Positions 27,424-36,461 of a DNA stretch of 64,000 nt are shown here, one piece after another. The stretch's first letter is position 1. Each line of letters starts with the position of its first letter. The notes under the pieces were generated by a model. It ran no database searches and was not told the DNA's origin. It saw only the letters and a program-made list of their open reading frames with translations. The position numbers and the translations under genes were made by a program. The DNA is from Acidobacteriota bacterium (GTDB lineage: Bacteria; Acidobacteriota; Terriglobia; Acidiferrales; UBA7541). The stretch covers positions 62,001 through 126,000 of the forward strand of contig JAJPIE010000045.1 in the NCBI GenBank assembly GCA_021324935.1. The letters run 5' to 3'.

Positions 27424-27538
27424 CTGGAAATAAAGGGCATGAATCGCGTGGCTGTGCTGCCCAAACGCGTTTCAGCCCATGGTCGTGTGCCCGACCCTCG
27501 TTTATTGAGAGTGGGTCTCCTCTTCAGCTCCCAACTAC

Positions 27539-28693
27539 TTACGGCTGACTCCCGGCTCCTGAGTCCGCTCCCAAAAACTCGCTCAGCAATACATGAAAAT
27601 GGTGCACTCCATTCTCCCGCTTCACCGAATACCGCCCGCGATCATAGGTGGCCGACTGTAACCCCCGTTGCACCGCCTCGCAGATGTGCATGTCTTCCTG
27701 CTGCACCGTTTCGCTGAAACCGATCGCCTTCGCTGCGCGCTCCTTCACCTTTTCCGATTTCGCGTCGTGAAAATACCACTCAAAAATCGTCAGTGTTTTT
27801 TCGTGCGAGAGCGGCACAATCACATTGGTCTGAATATTGTCGGGATAGATGTTCAGCATCAAATTGGGAAAAATCCAGAAGTACAGCGCTTCGGGCAAGC
27901 CCGTTCCCGGCTTATACACGCGTTCGGCCGTATCTCCCGGCCTCACTTCCTTCACCGGCCCCAACTGCTGCGAGTGATACCGGAATGTCTCCGTACGATA
28001 CTTTGGATAATCGATCTCTTTCATAAGTCCCGGATGCACTATGGGAATGTGATACCCCTCGAGGTAGTTGTCGACGTACACCTTCCAGTTGCAATTCACC
28101 ATGTAATCGCGCCGCTCAGCCAGTTGAATCCCCTCAAAGGGAAAGGCCGCAGCCAGCTCCGGTATGTTCCCCAAAAATTCGGAAAGCGCGGGCGCCTGCG
28201 CGTCAAAATTCAGAAAAATAAACTGACGCCACGTCTCGCAACGCAGCGGCACCATTCCCATCGCCGACCGGTCGAAAAACTCCATCCCATCCACTTCCGG
28301 CGTGCCGATCAGCCGCCCGTCCAACGTATAAGTCCATCCGTGGTATGCGCACTGAAACACGTTGCGGCAGCCCGAGCCCTGCGCGATCGGACCCGCTCGG
28401 TGCCGGCACACATTGCTGAACGCCTGCAGCACACCACCAGCGTCCCGCACGACGACCACAGGCTCGCCCACCACATCCGCCGTGAAAAACGCGCCAGGCT
28501 CTGCAATCGTCCGCGCCACGCCGTTTAATTCCCCGCAAGGCTGGCTCAGCGTTCCCACCAGTTGCCAAGTCCGCCGAAAAATCCGCTCCTTCTCCAGCTC
28601 CAACACGTGCGAATCGGTGTAGAAGCGCGATGGCAGCGTCTGCGCGCACTCCACCCGCTCGTTCATCCGCAAGTTGACGTGATTGCCGCCCAT
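27539..28693 (-). CDS. Rieske non-haem iron oxygenase, alpha subunit
   Basis: Taking ATG 28693 as start gives 384 residues (ATG 28666 is also possible). The Rieske [2Fe-2S] ligands are Cys96-x-His98 (CRHRAGP) and Cys115-x2-His118 (CAYHGW). The mononuclear iron site is NWKVYVDNYLEGYHIPIVHPGL (about 200-220), with its two histidines. The N-terminal RFYTDSHVLELEKERIFRRTWQLVG is typical of the ring-hydroxylating and choline/betaine-oxygenase group. It oxidises an aromatic ring or an N-methyl substrate using electrons from a reductase not found here. Demethylation of a betaine is as likely as aromatic hydroxylation. Confidence 0.85.
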   Translation of the reverse strand: MGGNHVNLRMNERVECAQTLPSRFYTDSHVLELEKERIFRRTWQLVGTLSQPCGELNGVARTIAEPGAFFTADVVGEPVVVVRDAGGVLQAFSNVCRHRAGPIAQGSGCRNVFQCAYHGWTYTLDGRLIGTPEVDGMEFFDRSAMGMVPLRCETWRQFIFLNFDAQAPALSEFLGNIPELAAAFPFEGIQLAERRDYMVNCNWKVYVDNYLEGYHIPIVHPGLMKEIDYPKYRTETFRYHSQQLGPVKEVRPGDTAERVYKPGTGLPEALYFWIFPNLMLNIYPDNIQTNVIVPLSHEKTLTIFEWYFHDAKSEKVKERAAKAIGFSETVQQEDMHICEAVQRGLQSATYDRGRYSVKRENGVHHFHVLLSEFLGADSGAGSQP

Positions 28694-28875
28694 GTCGTCA
28701 GGCGTATTGTGACACAACCAGTAGCAATTGCCTCAGCCTGTGTTCTTCTCTTGGCTTTTGCATGTCCCACAGCCACTCTCGCAGGTGCAGATCATCCCCG
28801 AGCACCCAATTCAATCCTGGCAAACCGTCTTGAACCTCGATAGCTCACGGCCTATAGCTTATGGCTAACAACTTC

Positions 28876-30372
28876 TCAGAACTTCCTCGTCTCCTGCCGC
28901 GACCAGCGCTCAATCACAATCTTCGATTCGGTATAGAACTCCACGGCATCTCTTCCCTGTGCATGCAGGATCCCGAAGAAGCTTTCCTTCCATCCGCTGA
29001 ACGGGAAGTACGCCATCGGCGCCGCCACCCCGATATTGATGCCGATGTTGCCAGCTGGCGCCTCATACCGGAACTTTCGCGCCGCGGCCCCGCTCGTCGT
29101 AAACAGCGAGGCCTGATTCCCGAACGGGCTCTTACGGATGAATTCAATCGCGTCGTCAATCGTGTCCGCGTGAATCAAACTCAACACCGGGCCGAAAATC
29201 TCCGTGTCCGCCAGCGAACTCGTCGCCGGCACTCCATCGAGCACCGTTGGCCGCAGGAAATTTCCATGGTCATAGGGACTGCTCATCTTCGGCCCGCGGC
29301 CGTCCACTACGGCCTTCGCGCCGTCTGCAACACCCTTCGCAATCAAACCTTCAATGCGCTGCTTGCTCTCCGGCGTAATCACCGGCCCCATCTGCACTCC
29401 TGAATCAAGTCCAAACCCAATCTTGATTCCCGAAGCTAATTCCGCAATCCGGTCGCGAAACGTCTTCTGTGCCTCGCCCACGGTCACGGCAACCGACACA
29501 GCAAGGCACCGTTGCCCTGCGCAGCCAAACGCTGAATCTCCGATGATCTGCTTCGCCAGTTCCATGTCCGCATCCGGCAGCACGATCACGTGATTCTTCG
29601 CGCCGCCCTGGCACTGCATGCGCTTTCCGGAAGCGGCCGACCGCTCATAAATGTGCTTTGCCACCGGCGTCGATCCCACAAAGCTTATTGCGCGCACCGT
29701 CGGGTGATCGCAAAGCGCGTCCGCTACTTCCCGCCCGCCATTAATAATGCTCATCACGCCCTTCGGCAGTCCGGTCTTTTCGATCAACTCCATCGTGCGT
29801 TGCATGGTCAGCGGCACGCGTTCACTCGGCTTCAGGATGAAGGTATTGCCGCAAGCGATCGCATACGGCAAAAACCAGAACGGGATCATCGCCGGAAAAT
29901 TGAATGCCACGATCGCCGCCACAACTCCCAGCGGCTGCCGGATCAGCGTTTCATCCACGCCCGGCGTCACGTCCTCCAGGTTGTAGCCCTGCATCATCGT
30001 CGGGATGCCGCACGCCACTTCCACGTTCTCGATCGAGCGCCGCCATTCCGCCTTCGCTTCGGCGAACGTCTTCCCGTTCTCCAGAGTGATCATCCGCGAA
30101 AGTTCGTCGATATGTTCTTCCAGCAGATTCTTCAGCTTGAACAGATATTGAATGCGCTCGCCCGGCGGTGTCCGGCGCCATGCAGGAAATGCCGCTGCCG
30201 CGGCCTGCACCACTTGGTCCACTTCGGCTTTGGTTGAAAGCGGCGTTCGCCCGATCACTTCCCCCGATGCCGGGTTCACCACATTCGAATACTGCGTCGC
30301 CGCCGACTTGTGCCACGCGCCGCCAAAATAATTCTGAACTTCGATCATTTGCGATGTTACCGGGCTGCTCAT
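28876..30372 (-). CDS. mmsA: CoA-acylating methylmalonate-/malonate-semialdehyde dehydrogenase
   Basis: A 498-residue aldehyde dehydrogenase of the MmsA class. [12 protein letters not shown] opens the protein, [31 protein letters not shown] lines the cofactor site, [18 protein letters not shown] is class-specific, and the nucleophile is Cys in [15 protein letters not shown] (about residue 285). It converts malonate semialdehyde or methylmalonate semialdehyde with CoA and NAD+ to acetyl- or propionyl-CoA and CO2. This would finish beta-alanine and 3-aminoisobutyrate breakdown from the pyrimidine operon 11 kb away; valine or inositol catabolism are alternatives. Confidence 0.9.
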   Translation of the reverse strand: MSSPVTSQMIEVQNYFGGAWHKSAATQYSNVVNPASGEVIGRTPLSTKAEVDQVVQAAAAAFPAWRRTPPGERIQYLFKLKNLLEEHIDELSRMITLENGKTFAEAKAEWRRSIENVEVACGIPTMMQGYNLEDVTPGVDETLIRQPLGVVAAIVAFNFPAMIPFWFLPYAIACGNTFILKPSERVPLTMQRTMELIEKTGLPKGVMSIINGGREVADALCDHPTVRAISFVGSTPVAKHIYERSAASGKRMQCQGGAKNHVIVLPDADMELAKQIIGDSAFGCAGQRCLAVSVAVTVGEAQKTFRDRIAELASGIKIGFGLDSGVQMGPVITPESKQRIEGLIAKGVADGAKAVVDGRGPKMSSPYDHGNFLRPTVLDGVPATSSLADTEIFGPVLSLIHADTIDDAIEFIRKSPFGNQASLFTTSGAAARKFRYEAPAGNIGINIGVAAPMAYFPFSGWKESFFGILHAQGRDAVEFYTESKIVIERWSRQETRKF

Positions 30373-30757
30373 TTCACTTCTCCGTGCCTCCGCTCGCGCT
30401 TCGGCGAACGGCAGGACTTGCGATATGAAGGATGGTGGTCAGCTCGACCGAACGAATGACGTCCCAGTGTACCAAAGTTTGCAGGCTTGGAGGTCAGCGA
30501 AAAGGCCCAACCTAACCGCTTATAATGGAGGGGTCAGGCCCGATGCCGCACCCTGTCGGGGCCGAACTTCAGATTGGTCACTGATCCTGATCAAATCCCG
30601 TTCAAATTCCGATCAATTCGCGATTCCTGCCAGCTTTCTACTCCCATCCACCGGCTGCAGTCATGCGAGAGTCTGCTTCCTTTGCGGTCGGAGGGCGCTC
30701 AACTTCTAGTGCCTGCTAAATCGCCCCCAGCCGGCGGGGCTTTCCGGAACGCCCGCG
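30373..30757. other. Intergenic region with degenerate repeat remnants
   Basis: A 385-base gap between mmsA and the end of glk. A degenerate CTTTAG-type remnant (GGGGCCGAACTTCAGATTGGTC) occurs near 30558. No gene with coding character was seen. Confidence 0.4.
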
Positions 30758-31741
30758 CTAGCCTCCTAGGGACGCCAGTGCTTCATGCGCCGCGCCAATC
30801 AGCGGAGCCGATTCGTTCACCACCACCGAAACCGGAATATTGCTCAGCATCTCTGAAAAATGCCACTTGTCCTTGAAGAACTTGAAGAACGTCCCATCCT
30901 TCATCTTCGGCAGGATTTTCACCGCAATTCCTCCTGCCACGTACACCCCGCCCAACGCCAATACCTTCAGCGCCAGGTTTCCCGCCTCCGCTCCGTAAAT
31001 CTCCGTCCACAGGTCCAGCGCCTGCACACAAACGGGACACTCCTTCGCCAGCGCGCTCTTGGTAATAAATGGCGCCGGGTCAGCATCCAGATCCTCAAAC
31101 ACCGGGTGCTTCGCGTCCGGCCCCAGAAATTCATGAATGGTTCGGAATCCACGCCCGGAAAGAATCAACTCCCAACTCACTTGCGGATAGCGCTTCCGCA
31201 TGAACTTCAGCAATTCGATCTGCTGGTCCGTGTGCGGTGCATAGTCGGAATGTCCGCCTTCGCTGGGTACCACGCGATATCGCTCGCCATCCCAAAAAAG
31301 TATCGATTCTCCCAGCCCAGTCCCCGCTGCCAACAACGCGCGAGACGCTCCCGTCACCGCCTTCCCAGGATTCAGCACCACAATATCTTCCGGCGACAAA
31401 TGCTCCAGGCTGTGCCCCCACGCGCCAAGATCGTTCATCAGTGCGATGGATCTTACTCCCAGTTCGTTCGAAAGCGTCGCCGCCTCAATCACCCAGGGAA
31501 GATTCGTCGCATGGATGCGGTTGTTGATCACCGGCCCGGCCACCCCGAACCCCGCGGCGCGTACTTTGCCGCCATTCATGTGCGGCGTTGCCTGCCGCAC
31601 AAATTCCTTGATGATCAAGTCGAATTTCGCGAAATCCTTGCTGGCAAAACGCTGGCGGAAGAGCACGTCCAGCTTTCCATTTTTTTCCGCGAACAGCGCG
31701 ATATTGCACTTGGTGCCGCCAACGTCACCCGCAATAATCAC
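30758..31741 (-). CDS. glk: Glucokinase
   Basis: A 327-residue sugar kinase of the hexokinase/actin fold. GTG 31741 follows GGAGG by four bases and begins VIIAGDVGGTKCNIALF; a TTG at 31756 is possible. The ATP-binding DVGGTK is at the N-terminus, followed by the substrate-site region GFGVAGPVINNRIHATNLPW and ALMNDLGAWG, with the catalytic Asp in LMND. LLAAGTGLGESILFW and the sugar-binding PSEGGHSDYAP come next, and ALGGVYVAGGIA near the C-terminus. It phosphorylates glucose to glucose 6-phosphate, the substrate of Zwf, whose gene ends 34 bases upstream in the same operon. Confidence 0.92.
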   Translation of the reverse strand: MIIAGDVGGTKCNIALFAEKNGKLDVLFRQRFASKDFAKFDLIIKEFVRQATPHMNGGKVRAAGFGVAGPVINNRIHATNLPWVIEAATLSNELGVRSIALMNDLGAWGHSLEHLSPEDIVVLNPGKAVTGASRALLAAGTGLGESILFWDGERYRVVPSEGGHSDYAPHTDQQIELLKFMRKRYPQVSWELILSGRGFRTIHEFLGPDAKHPVFEDLDADPAPFITKSALAKECPVCVQALDLWTEIYGAEAGNLALKVLALGGVYVAGGIAVKILPKMKDGTFFKFFKDKWHFSEMLSNIPVSVVVNESAPLIGAAHEALASLGG

Positions 31742-31775
31742 CGGTCCTCCCGCCAAATCAGAATATTAAATCGTT

Positions 31776-33299
31776 TTAAGGGTTATACCACTGTCGTCCG
31801 TCGCGTTCCAGCATCTGGTCGGACTCTTTTGGCCCCCACGTGCCCGCGGGGTAAAACGGCACCGTTGCCGTCTTCGCCGCGCTCCATACGTCCAGGATGG
31901 GTTCCACTAGCGACCATGCCGCCTCCACCGAATCGCCCCGGTCAAACAACGTCGCGTCTCCTCGCAGGCAATCATTCAGCAACGTGGCGTACGCGCTCCG
32001 CGACGTTCCCCCAAAGCCCTCCCGGTAGCTGAAATTCATGGTCACGTTGCCGATCCTCATCTCCGTTCCCGGCCGCTTCGCCCCAAACGAGACCGAAATT
32101 CCTTCGTCCGGCTGAATGTTCAGCACCAGGCGGTTCGGCTCGATCTGCCGCTCGCGAAACACGATGTGCGGCGCGCACCGGAATTGGATCATGATCTCCG
32201 TGCTCCGCTTCGCCAGCCGCTTCCCCGTGCGCAGGTAAAACGGAACCCCGGCCCACCGCCAGTTGTCGATCAACACCCGCATGCTCACAAACGTTTCCGT
32301 CCGCGAATTCGCATTCACTCCCGGCTCTTCGCGGTAGCCTGGGAGCTTCGTCCCGTTCAGCACCCCCGGCGAATACTGCCCGCGCACCACCGACTGCGCC
32401 ACCATCTCCAGGTTATACGGCCGGATCGATTGCAGGATCTTCAGCTTTTCATTGCACACCGCCGTTGCGTCGAACGAAGCCGGCGGCTCTACGGCCACCA
32501 GCGACGTCAATTGCAGCACGTGGCTTTGGATCATGTCTCGCAACGCGCCCGCCGTTTCGTAAAATCCCCCACGCCGCTCCACGCCGAGCGTCTCCGATGC
32601 GGTGATCTGCACGTGATCCACGTAGTTGCGGTTCCACAGCGGCTCGAAAATCCCGTTTCCGAAGCGCAACACCAGAAGGTTCTGCACCGTGTCTTTGCCC
32701 AGGTAGTGGTCGATGCGGTAAACCTGTTTCTCTTCAAACACGTTCAACACAATCTGATTCAGTTCCTTCGCCGAAGCCAGGTCTCGTCCAAACGGTTTTT
32801 CAATGATGATGCGCACCCAGGAATTGGGATTCGACGGCCGAGCCAGCCCCGCACGGCCCAATTGCTCCACGATGTCCGGATAAACCCCCGGCGGCGTGGA
32901 AAGATAAAACAGTCTGTTCCCTCCCAGTTTTCTTTCCCCGTCAATCTCCGTCAGCCGCTTCGCAAGTTGCGCGTAGGAGTTCTGGTCACCATACTCCCCG
33001 GCCGTGTAGTAAAGGTTGGAAGCAAATTCGTCCCATTTCGCCGGGTCGATCGGCCCAACTTCGGAAATCGTCTTCGCCGCTTCTCCCACCGTCCCGCGGA
33101 ACTTCTCATCCGACATCGGCGTCCGCGCGAATCCGACGATTGCGTAGCGTTCGCCCAATGAATCATGCTGCGCCAGGTCGTACATCGCCGGAATCACTTT
33201 GCGCTTCGCTAGATCACCCGAGGCGCCAAACAGGATGACCACGCAAGATTCTGCTGTCGCTCCATAGATGGAACCCGGCCGCTTCTCTTCTTCTGCCAT
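31776..33299 (-). CDS. zwf: Glucose-6-phosphate 1-dehydrogenase
   Basis: A 507-residue enzyme, the usual length. The NADP-binding motif GASGDLAKRK is at about 25-34. The substrate and catalytic signature RIDHYLGKDTVQNLLVLRFGN is near 195-215 and includes the general-base His. EKPFGRDLASAKELN is upstream of it. It oxidises glucose 6-phosphate to 6-phosphogluconolactone, feeding the oxidative pentose-phosphate or Entner-Doudoroff pathway. Its operon partners are a HAD protein 53 bases upstream and glucokinase 34 bases downstream. No 6-phosphogluconolactonase or Gnd is present in the window. Confidence 0.96.
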   Translation of the reverse strand: MAEEEKRPGSIYGATAESCVVILFGASGDLAKRKVIPAMYDLAQHDSLGERYAIVGFARTPMSDEKFRGTVGEAAKTISEVGPIDPAKWDEFASNLYYTAGEYGDQNSYAQLAKRLTEIDGERKLGGNRLFYLSTPPGVYPDIVEQLGRAGLARPSNPNSWVRIIIEKPFGRDLASAKELNQIVLNVFEEKQVYRIDHYLGKDTVQNLLVLRFGNGIFEPLWNRNYVDHVQITASETLGVERRGGFYETAGALRDMIQSHVLQLTSLVAVEPPASFDATAVCNEKLKILQSIRPYNLEMVAQSVVRGQYSPGVLNGTKLPGYREEPGVNANSRTETFVSMRVLIDNWRWAGVPFYLRTGKRLAKRSTEIMIQFRCAPHIVFRERQIEPNRLVLNIQPDEGISVSFGAKRPGTEMRIGNVTMNFSYREGFGGTSRSAYATLLNDCLRGDATLFDRGDSVEAAWSLVEPILDVWSAAKTATVPFYPAGTWGPKESDQMLERDGRQWYNP

Positions 33300-33352
33300 G
33301 CTTCCTCCGGGATTTTTCCCGCCGCACCGCTGCTGCGCGGGGGCGATTTCGA

Positions 33353-33964
33353 CTATACCCCAATCCCCAGCCTACGCAGTTCCGCGCGTGTCTCCGATGC
33401 GTTCTTGTGGTGAACCACGTGCATCCCCATTCGCCGCGGGTTTTCCAGGTTGATCGGCCGGTCGTCGATGAACACGCACTCTTCCGCCGGCCGCTGCGAA
33501 ACTTCCAGAGCCGTGCGGTAAATGTGCTCTTCCGGTTTCCGCGCGTTCAGGTAGCACGAACTGAAAAACACCTGAAATTCGTTGCGCAACCCGAAAGCCT
33601 CGATCCGGTAGTTGTTCAGCTCCCGCGGTTCATTGTTAATAGATGCGAGGAAATGCTTTTTGATGCGTGCAACATCGCGCAGTAATTGCCGCGTCTCCGG
33701 ATATTCCTTCGACTGCGCGAACATGAACGCGGTAAACTCCTCGCGCGTGAACGGCCTCGTGCGGTAGAACAAGGTGCGATCCAGATACTGATCCAGCGTA
33801 ATCTGCCCGGAGTCAAACGCGGGAAACGATAAGTCGTGCCGCTCGCGGTATTCTTCCCAATCCAGTTGAAACGTCTTTGCTGCATCCATCCGGGAATTGT
33901 GATCCCACCCGTTGGTCAGGATTACCCCGCCGATATCCCAGAATAAGGTTGTCACGGTAGCCAC
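33353..33964 (-). CDS. HAD-superfamily hydrolase (phosphatase-like)
   Basis: A 203-residue protein starting with GTG 33964 behind GGAGG. The HAD motif I reads FWDIGGVI, with the nucleophilic Asp followed by Gly at the position where many phosphatases have the second Asp, as in the YihX-type sugar-phosphatase group. Motif II lies near LASINNEPRE. The region NARKPEEHIYRTALEVSQRPAEECVFIDDRPINLENPRRMGMHVVHH holds motif III Lys and motif IV acidic residues. It is in the zwf-glk operon, so a hexose-phosphate substrate is plausible but not proven. Confidence 0.85.
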   Translation of the reverse strand: MATVTTLFWDIGGVILTNGWDHNSRMDAAKTFQLDWEEYRERHDLSFPAFDSGQITLDQYLDRTLFYRTRPFTREEFTAFMFAQSKEYPETRQLLRDVARIKKHFLASINNEPRELNNYRIEAFGLRNEFQVFFSSCYLNARKPEEHIYRTALEVSQRPAEECVFIDDRPINLENPRRMGMHVVHHKNASETRAELRRLGIGV

Positions 33965-34033
33965 TTCTGCGCCTCCGGAAAGCCCTTGAGAAATATCAGA
34001 AGAAGGACACGGTGAAAAGTTAAAAAAGGCGCC

Positions 34034-35779
34034 TCATGACCTGACTCTCCTCAAGGCCTGTTGGAATGCGTGGGTCAATTCCGCAGGCCCGTCCACCTCC
34101 GCCGAAGCTGCATGTAGCCGCAATGCCAGGCCCCCCTGGTTCGATAGCGCCTCAAACTGCCCCAGCGCAATGGCCCGGTAAAGCTGGCCGAAAGAGTACC
34201 CCGCTCCTGGAATCTTTATGTCCTGCGCCGGCTCGCCTGTCACCACCAGATGAAGTCCCCTCGGCGAATCCTCCCTCATAAAGTAACCATACCGGTCCAG
34301 AGATCTCGGTCCCCAGGTCAATAGCACTGGCCGGTCCAACCTCTGCGAAATTTGATCCCTTAACGCCTCGAAGCTCCTTTTTGTCTCTTCCTTTGGCTCG
34401 AGAAAAACGTAGAACCCCACATATTTCGCCCCGTCCCGCCTGGCCCAGAACGATGCTAGGCATTCCACCAGGTTCAGTTGCGAAATCTCCTGTCGTGCCC
34501 GCGCCTCCGCAAACAATTGCAGGTTCCCTTCCCGAATCCACGGACGCCGTTCCAGCGTATTCTTATGTGGCGACAGATGATTCAGCATTTCATTCGCCAG
34601 GCTTCGTGGCAATCGCGCCTCTCCTCCATTGAATGGGTCGATATCCAATCGCGACGCCGCCAGCGCCGTTGCGATCTGCCAAAGATATGTCTGCCGGAGC
34701 AGGTCCAGCGGGTCCGCCACGGGCACGCTCAAAAACGGAATTCCCCGCCCTTCAAGTTCTCCGAGCACCGCTTCGGTATGCGCATCGTCCTGGCCTCCCT
34801 GCCGAAGTACCACCGCGCTCGCGTTTTTCTCCAGCGCTTCCGTTGCGCAGGGACTCGTCAATTGCAGCGGATACAGCCCTGCTTCACCTTGTCCCAGGCT
34901 CCCTCCAATCAACTGGCACAGCGAATCCCCATAAGGCGCTAGCGCCCGCGGCGCAAGGATCGCCAGCATTTTTCGACCGCTTCGCGCCGTGGCAGTCAGA
35001 AACGCCGCCGCCTCCACTACCGGATTCCGCCGGCCTTCTTCCCCTTCCGAATACTCCTTCTTCATCTCCCGGCAGCAGATTCGCACCACTTCCGGATCTA
35101 GCTTCGCAAACACCAGCAGCAGCACCGCCAGATCCAGCACCGCAGTGTACGTCGGCAAGATCCGCGCCGGCAGTTCCTGTACAAAACGGAACCCGTATTC
35201 CTGGGCCACTGCCGTCAAGTATGTCTTTCGTTCGCTGGAGGCCGCAAAATGCCGCGCATACTCTCCCCCCAATTCCACTTGCAGTTTTTTTTGGAAATAC
35301 AGGAAGAGGGCATGATCTTCCAGCCGGTATCCGGACTTGTTCACGAACAAGAGTAAGGTCTTTGCAAAATCCACCTGCTTCTCTGCATGGCGAATGGTGC
35401 TCGGCAAGCAACTCTCGAGCGCGACGCACTTCAGGGATTCCTTATCCTCCCGGAGATGGAGGACTGTTTCACAAAACGGAAGGACGCTTTCGAACGCGAT
35501 GAACAGCCGCTGCGTCAGCCCTTCGCTCTGCGCTTCCCCCTCCATGCGCAGCGTCGACTCCGTCAGCCTGAAGATCCTTTCCGGCAGTTGTAAAAACTCC
35601 AGGTTCGCCCGTAACCTTCTTTCTCCCCCTTCTTCTGCCGGCCAGAGACTTAGGTCCTGCGCCCAAATTCGGTTCAGGAGTTTCTCCTTTTGCAGATATT
35701 CCAGCTCTGCCTGGTAGTTTGTAACCAATTGCCCAGCGGAAAGCTTGTGTCGAGGCGCGTCCATCCCCGCAGTTCCCAT
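34034..35779 (-). CDS. Divergent phosphoglucose isomerase-like (double SIS domain) protein
   Basis: A 581-residue protein resembling the PGI half of acidobacterial transaldolase-PGI fusions. The first SIS domain (about 80-260) retains VNKSGYRLEDHALFLYFQ and YGFRFVQELPARILPTYTAVLDLAVLLL, where active PGIs have SKSG-T/S and GGRYS. The second (about 260-560) retains QTYLWQIATALAASRLDIDPFNG and the closing DIKIPGAGYSFGQLYRAIALGQFEALSNQGG. The active-site His motif of that group (HSTGQ) reads DRYGYFM here. It is the first gene of the zwf-glk operon. It may be an inactive or re-purposed isomerase, perhaps sensing a sugar phosphate. Relationship by eye; function inferred. Confidence 0.7.
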   Translation of the reverse strand: MGTAGMDAPRHKLSAGQLVTNYQAELEYLQKEKLLNRIWAQDLSLWPAEEGGERRLRANLEFLQLPERIFRLTESTLRMEGEAQSEGLTQRLFIAFESVLPFCETVLHLREDKESLKCVALESCLPSTIRHAEKQVDFAKTLLLFVNKSGYRLEDHALFLYFQKKLQVELGGEYARHFAASSERKTYLTAVAQEYGFRFVQELPARILPTYTAVLDLAVLLLVFAKLDPEVVRICCREMKKEYSEGEEGRRNPVVEAAAFLTATARSGRKMLAILAPRALAPYGDSLCQLIGGSLGQGEAGLYPLQLTSPCATEALEKNASAVVLRQGGQDDAHTEAVLGELEGRGIPFLSVPVADPLDLLRQTYLWQIATALAASRLDIDPFNGGEARLPRSLANEMLNHLSPHKNTLERRPWIREGNLQLFAEARARQEISQLNLVECLASFWARRDGAKYVGFYVFLEPKEETKRSFEALRDQISQRLDRPVLLTWGPRSLDRYGYFMREDSPRGLHLVVTGEPAQDIKIPGAGYSFGQLYRAIALGQFEALSNQGGLALRLHAASAEVDGPAELTHAFQQALRRVRS

Positions 35780-35975
35780 CTGCGCGCCTTCGGGTCAGAG
35801 GCGACCCGACAGGCTCGTCAATGTTCAGATGATGCCGGATGAGCAGGAGTACAACAAGGGGTGGGTATGAGAGGAATGAAAAACTTCTCTCCAACAGGCT
35901 TAGGGTAGCCGCGATTTCCTAAACTTGCAACATCTTGCGGGCTGACGGAAAATAACAGGCTCGGGAGGAATCTCC

Positions 35976-36308
35976 ATGGCAAACGATCCTTGCGGGCCTT
36001 CACCCGCTCCCAGCGAACCGGTCAAGCCCGGCACCCGCATGGTCCACTGTGTGAAATTCGGCAAGGAGTTGCCCGGCCTCGATCGCGTGCCTTGGAAAGG
36101 CGAACTCGGCAAGCGCGTCTATGAGAATGTCTCGAAAGATGCCTGGAAGCTCTGGCTCGAATACTCCAAAATGGTCATGAACGAATATCGCCTGAATCCG
36201 ATCGATCCCAACTCCCAGAAAACCATGGAAGAGCAAATGGAGCAGTTCTTCTTTGGCGAAGGCGCTCGCCTTCCCGAAGGCTACGTCCCCCCAAAAGCCA
36301 AAGGGTAA
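35976..36308 (+). CDS. yggX: YggX-family Fe(2+)-trafficking / oxidative damage protection protein
   Basis: A 110-residue protein starting at ATG 35976 behind GGGAGGAAT. The core MVHCVKFGKELPGLDRVPWKGELGKRVYENVSKDAWKLWLEYSKMVMNEYRLNPIDPNSQKTMEEQM matches the YggX fold, including the Cys after the N-terminal strand and the PGELGKR-like loop. A 20-residue Pro-rich N-terminal extension is not in E. coli YggX. YggX is thought to help move iron and protect Fe-S clusters. Aconitase lies 3 kb away and multihaem genes are abundant, so iron handling fits. It is a single gene. Confidence 0.88.
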   Translation: MANDPCGPSPAPSEPVKPGTRMVHCVKFGKELPGLDRVPWKGELGKRVYENVSKDAWKLWLEYSKMVMNEYRLNPIDPNSQKTMEEQMEQFFFGEGARLPEGYVPPKAKG

Positions 36309-36310
36309 TC

Positions 36311-36397
36311 TTGGCGGCCAACTTTAGCTGGCCATCTTGTGTAGCGGCAGCTTTAGGCAGCCCACTTTTAGGTGACACAGGCACTCCTGCTTGTGTA
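36311..36397. repeat. Intergenic palindromes, CTTTAG and CACAGGCA families side by side
   Basis: GGCCA-ACTTTAGC-TGGCC and GGCAGC-TTTAG-GCAGCC-type hairpins are followed by ACACAGGCA-CTCC-TGCTTGTGT, which has one mismatch in its stem. They fill the gap between yggX and the ATP-grasp gene, which converge. Confidence 0.65.
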
Positions 36398-36461
36398 GTC
36401 GCTGCAAGGCCAAGTCCCCAGTTACATCCACTCTGCATAAGGGCGCCTCGTCCTTGGATGA

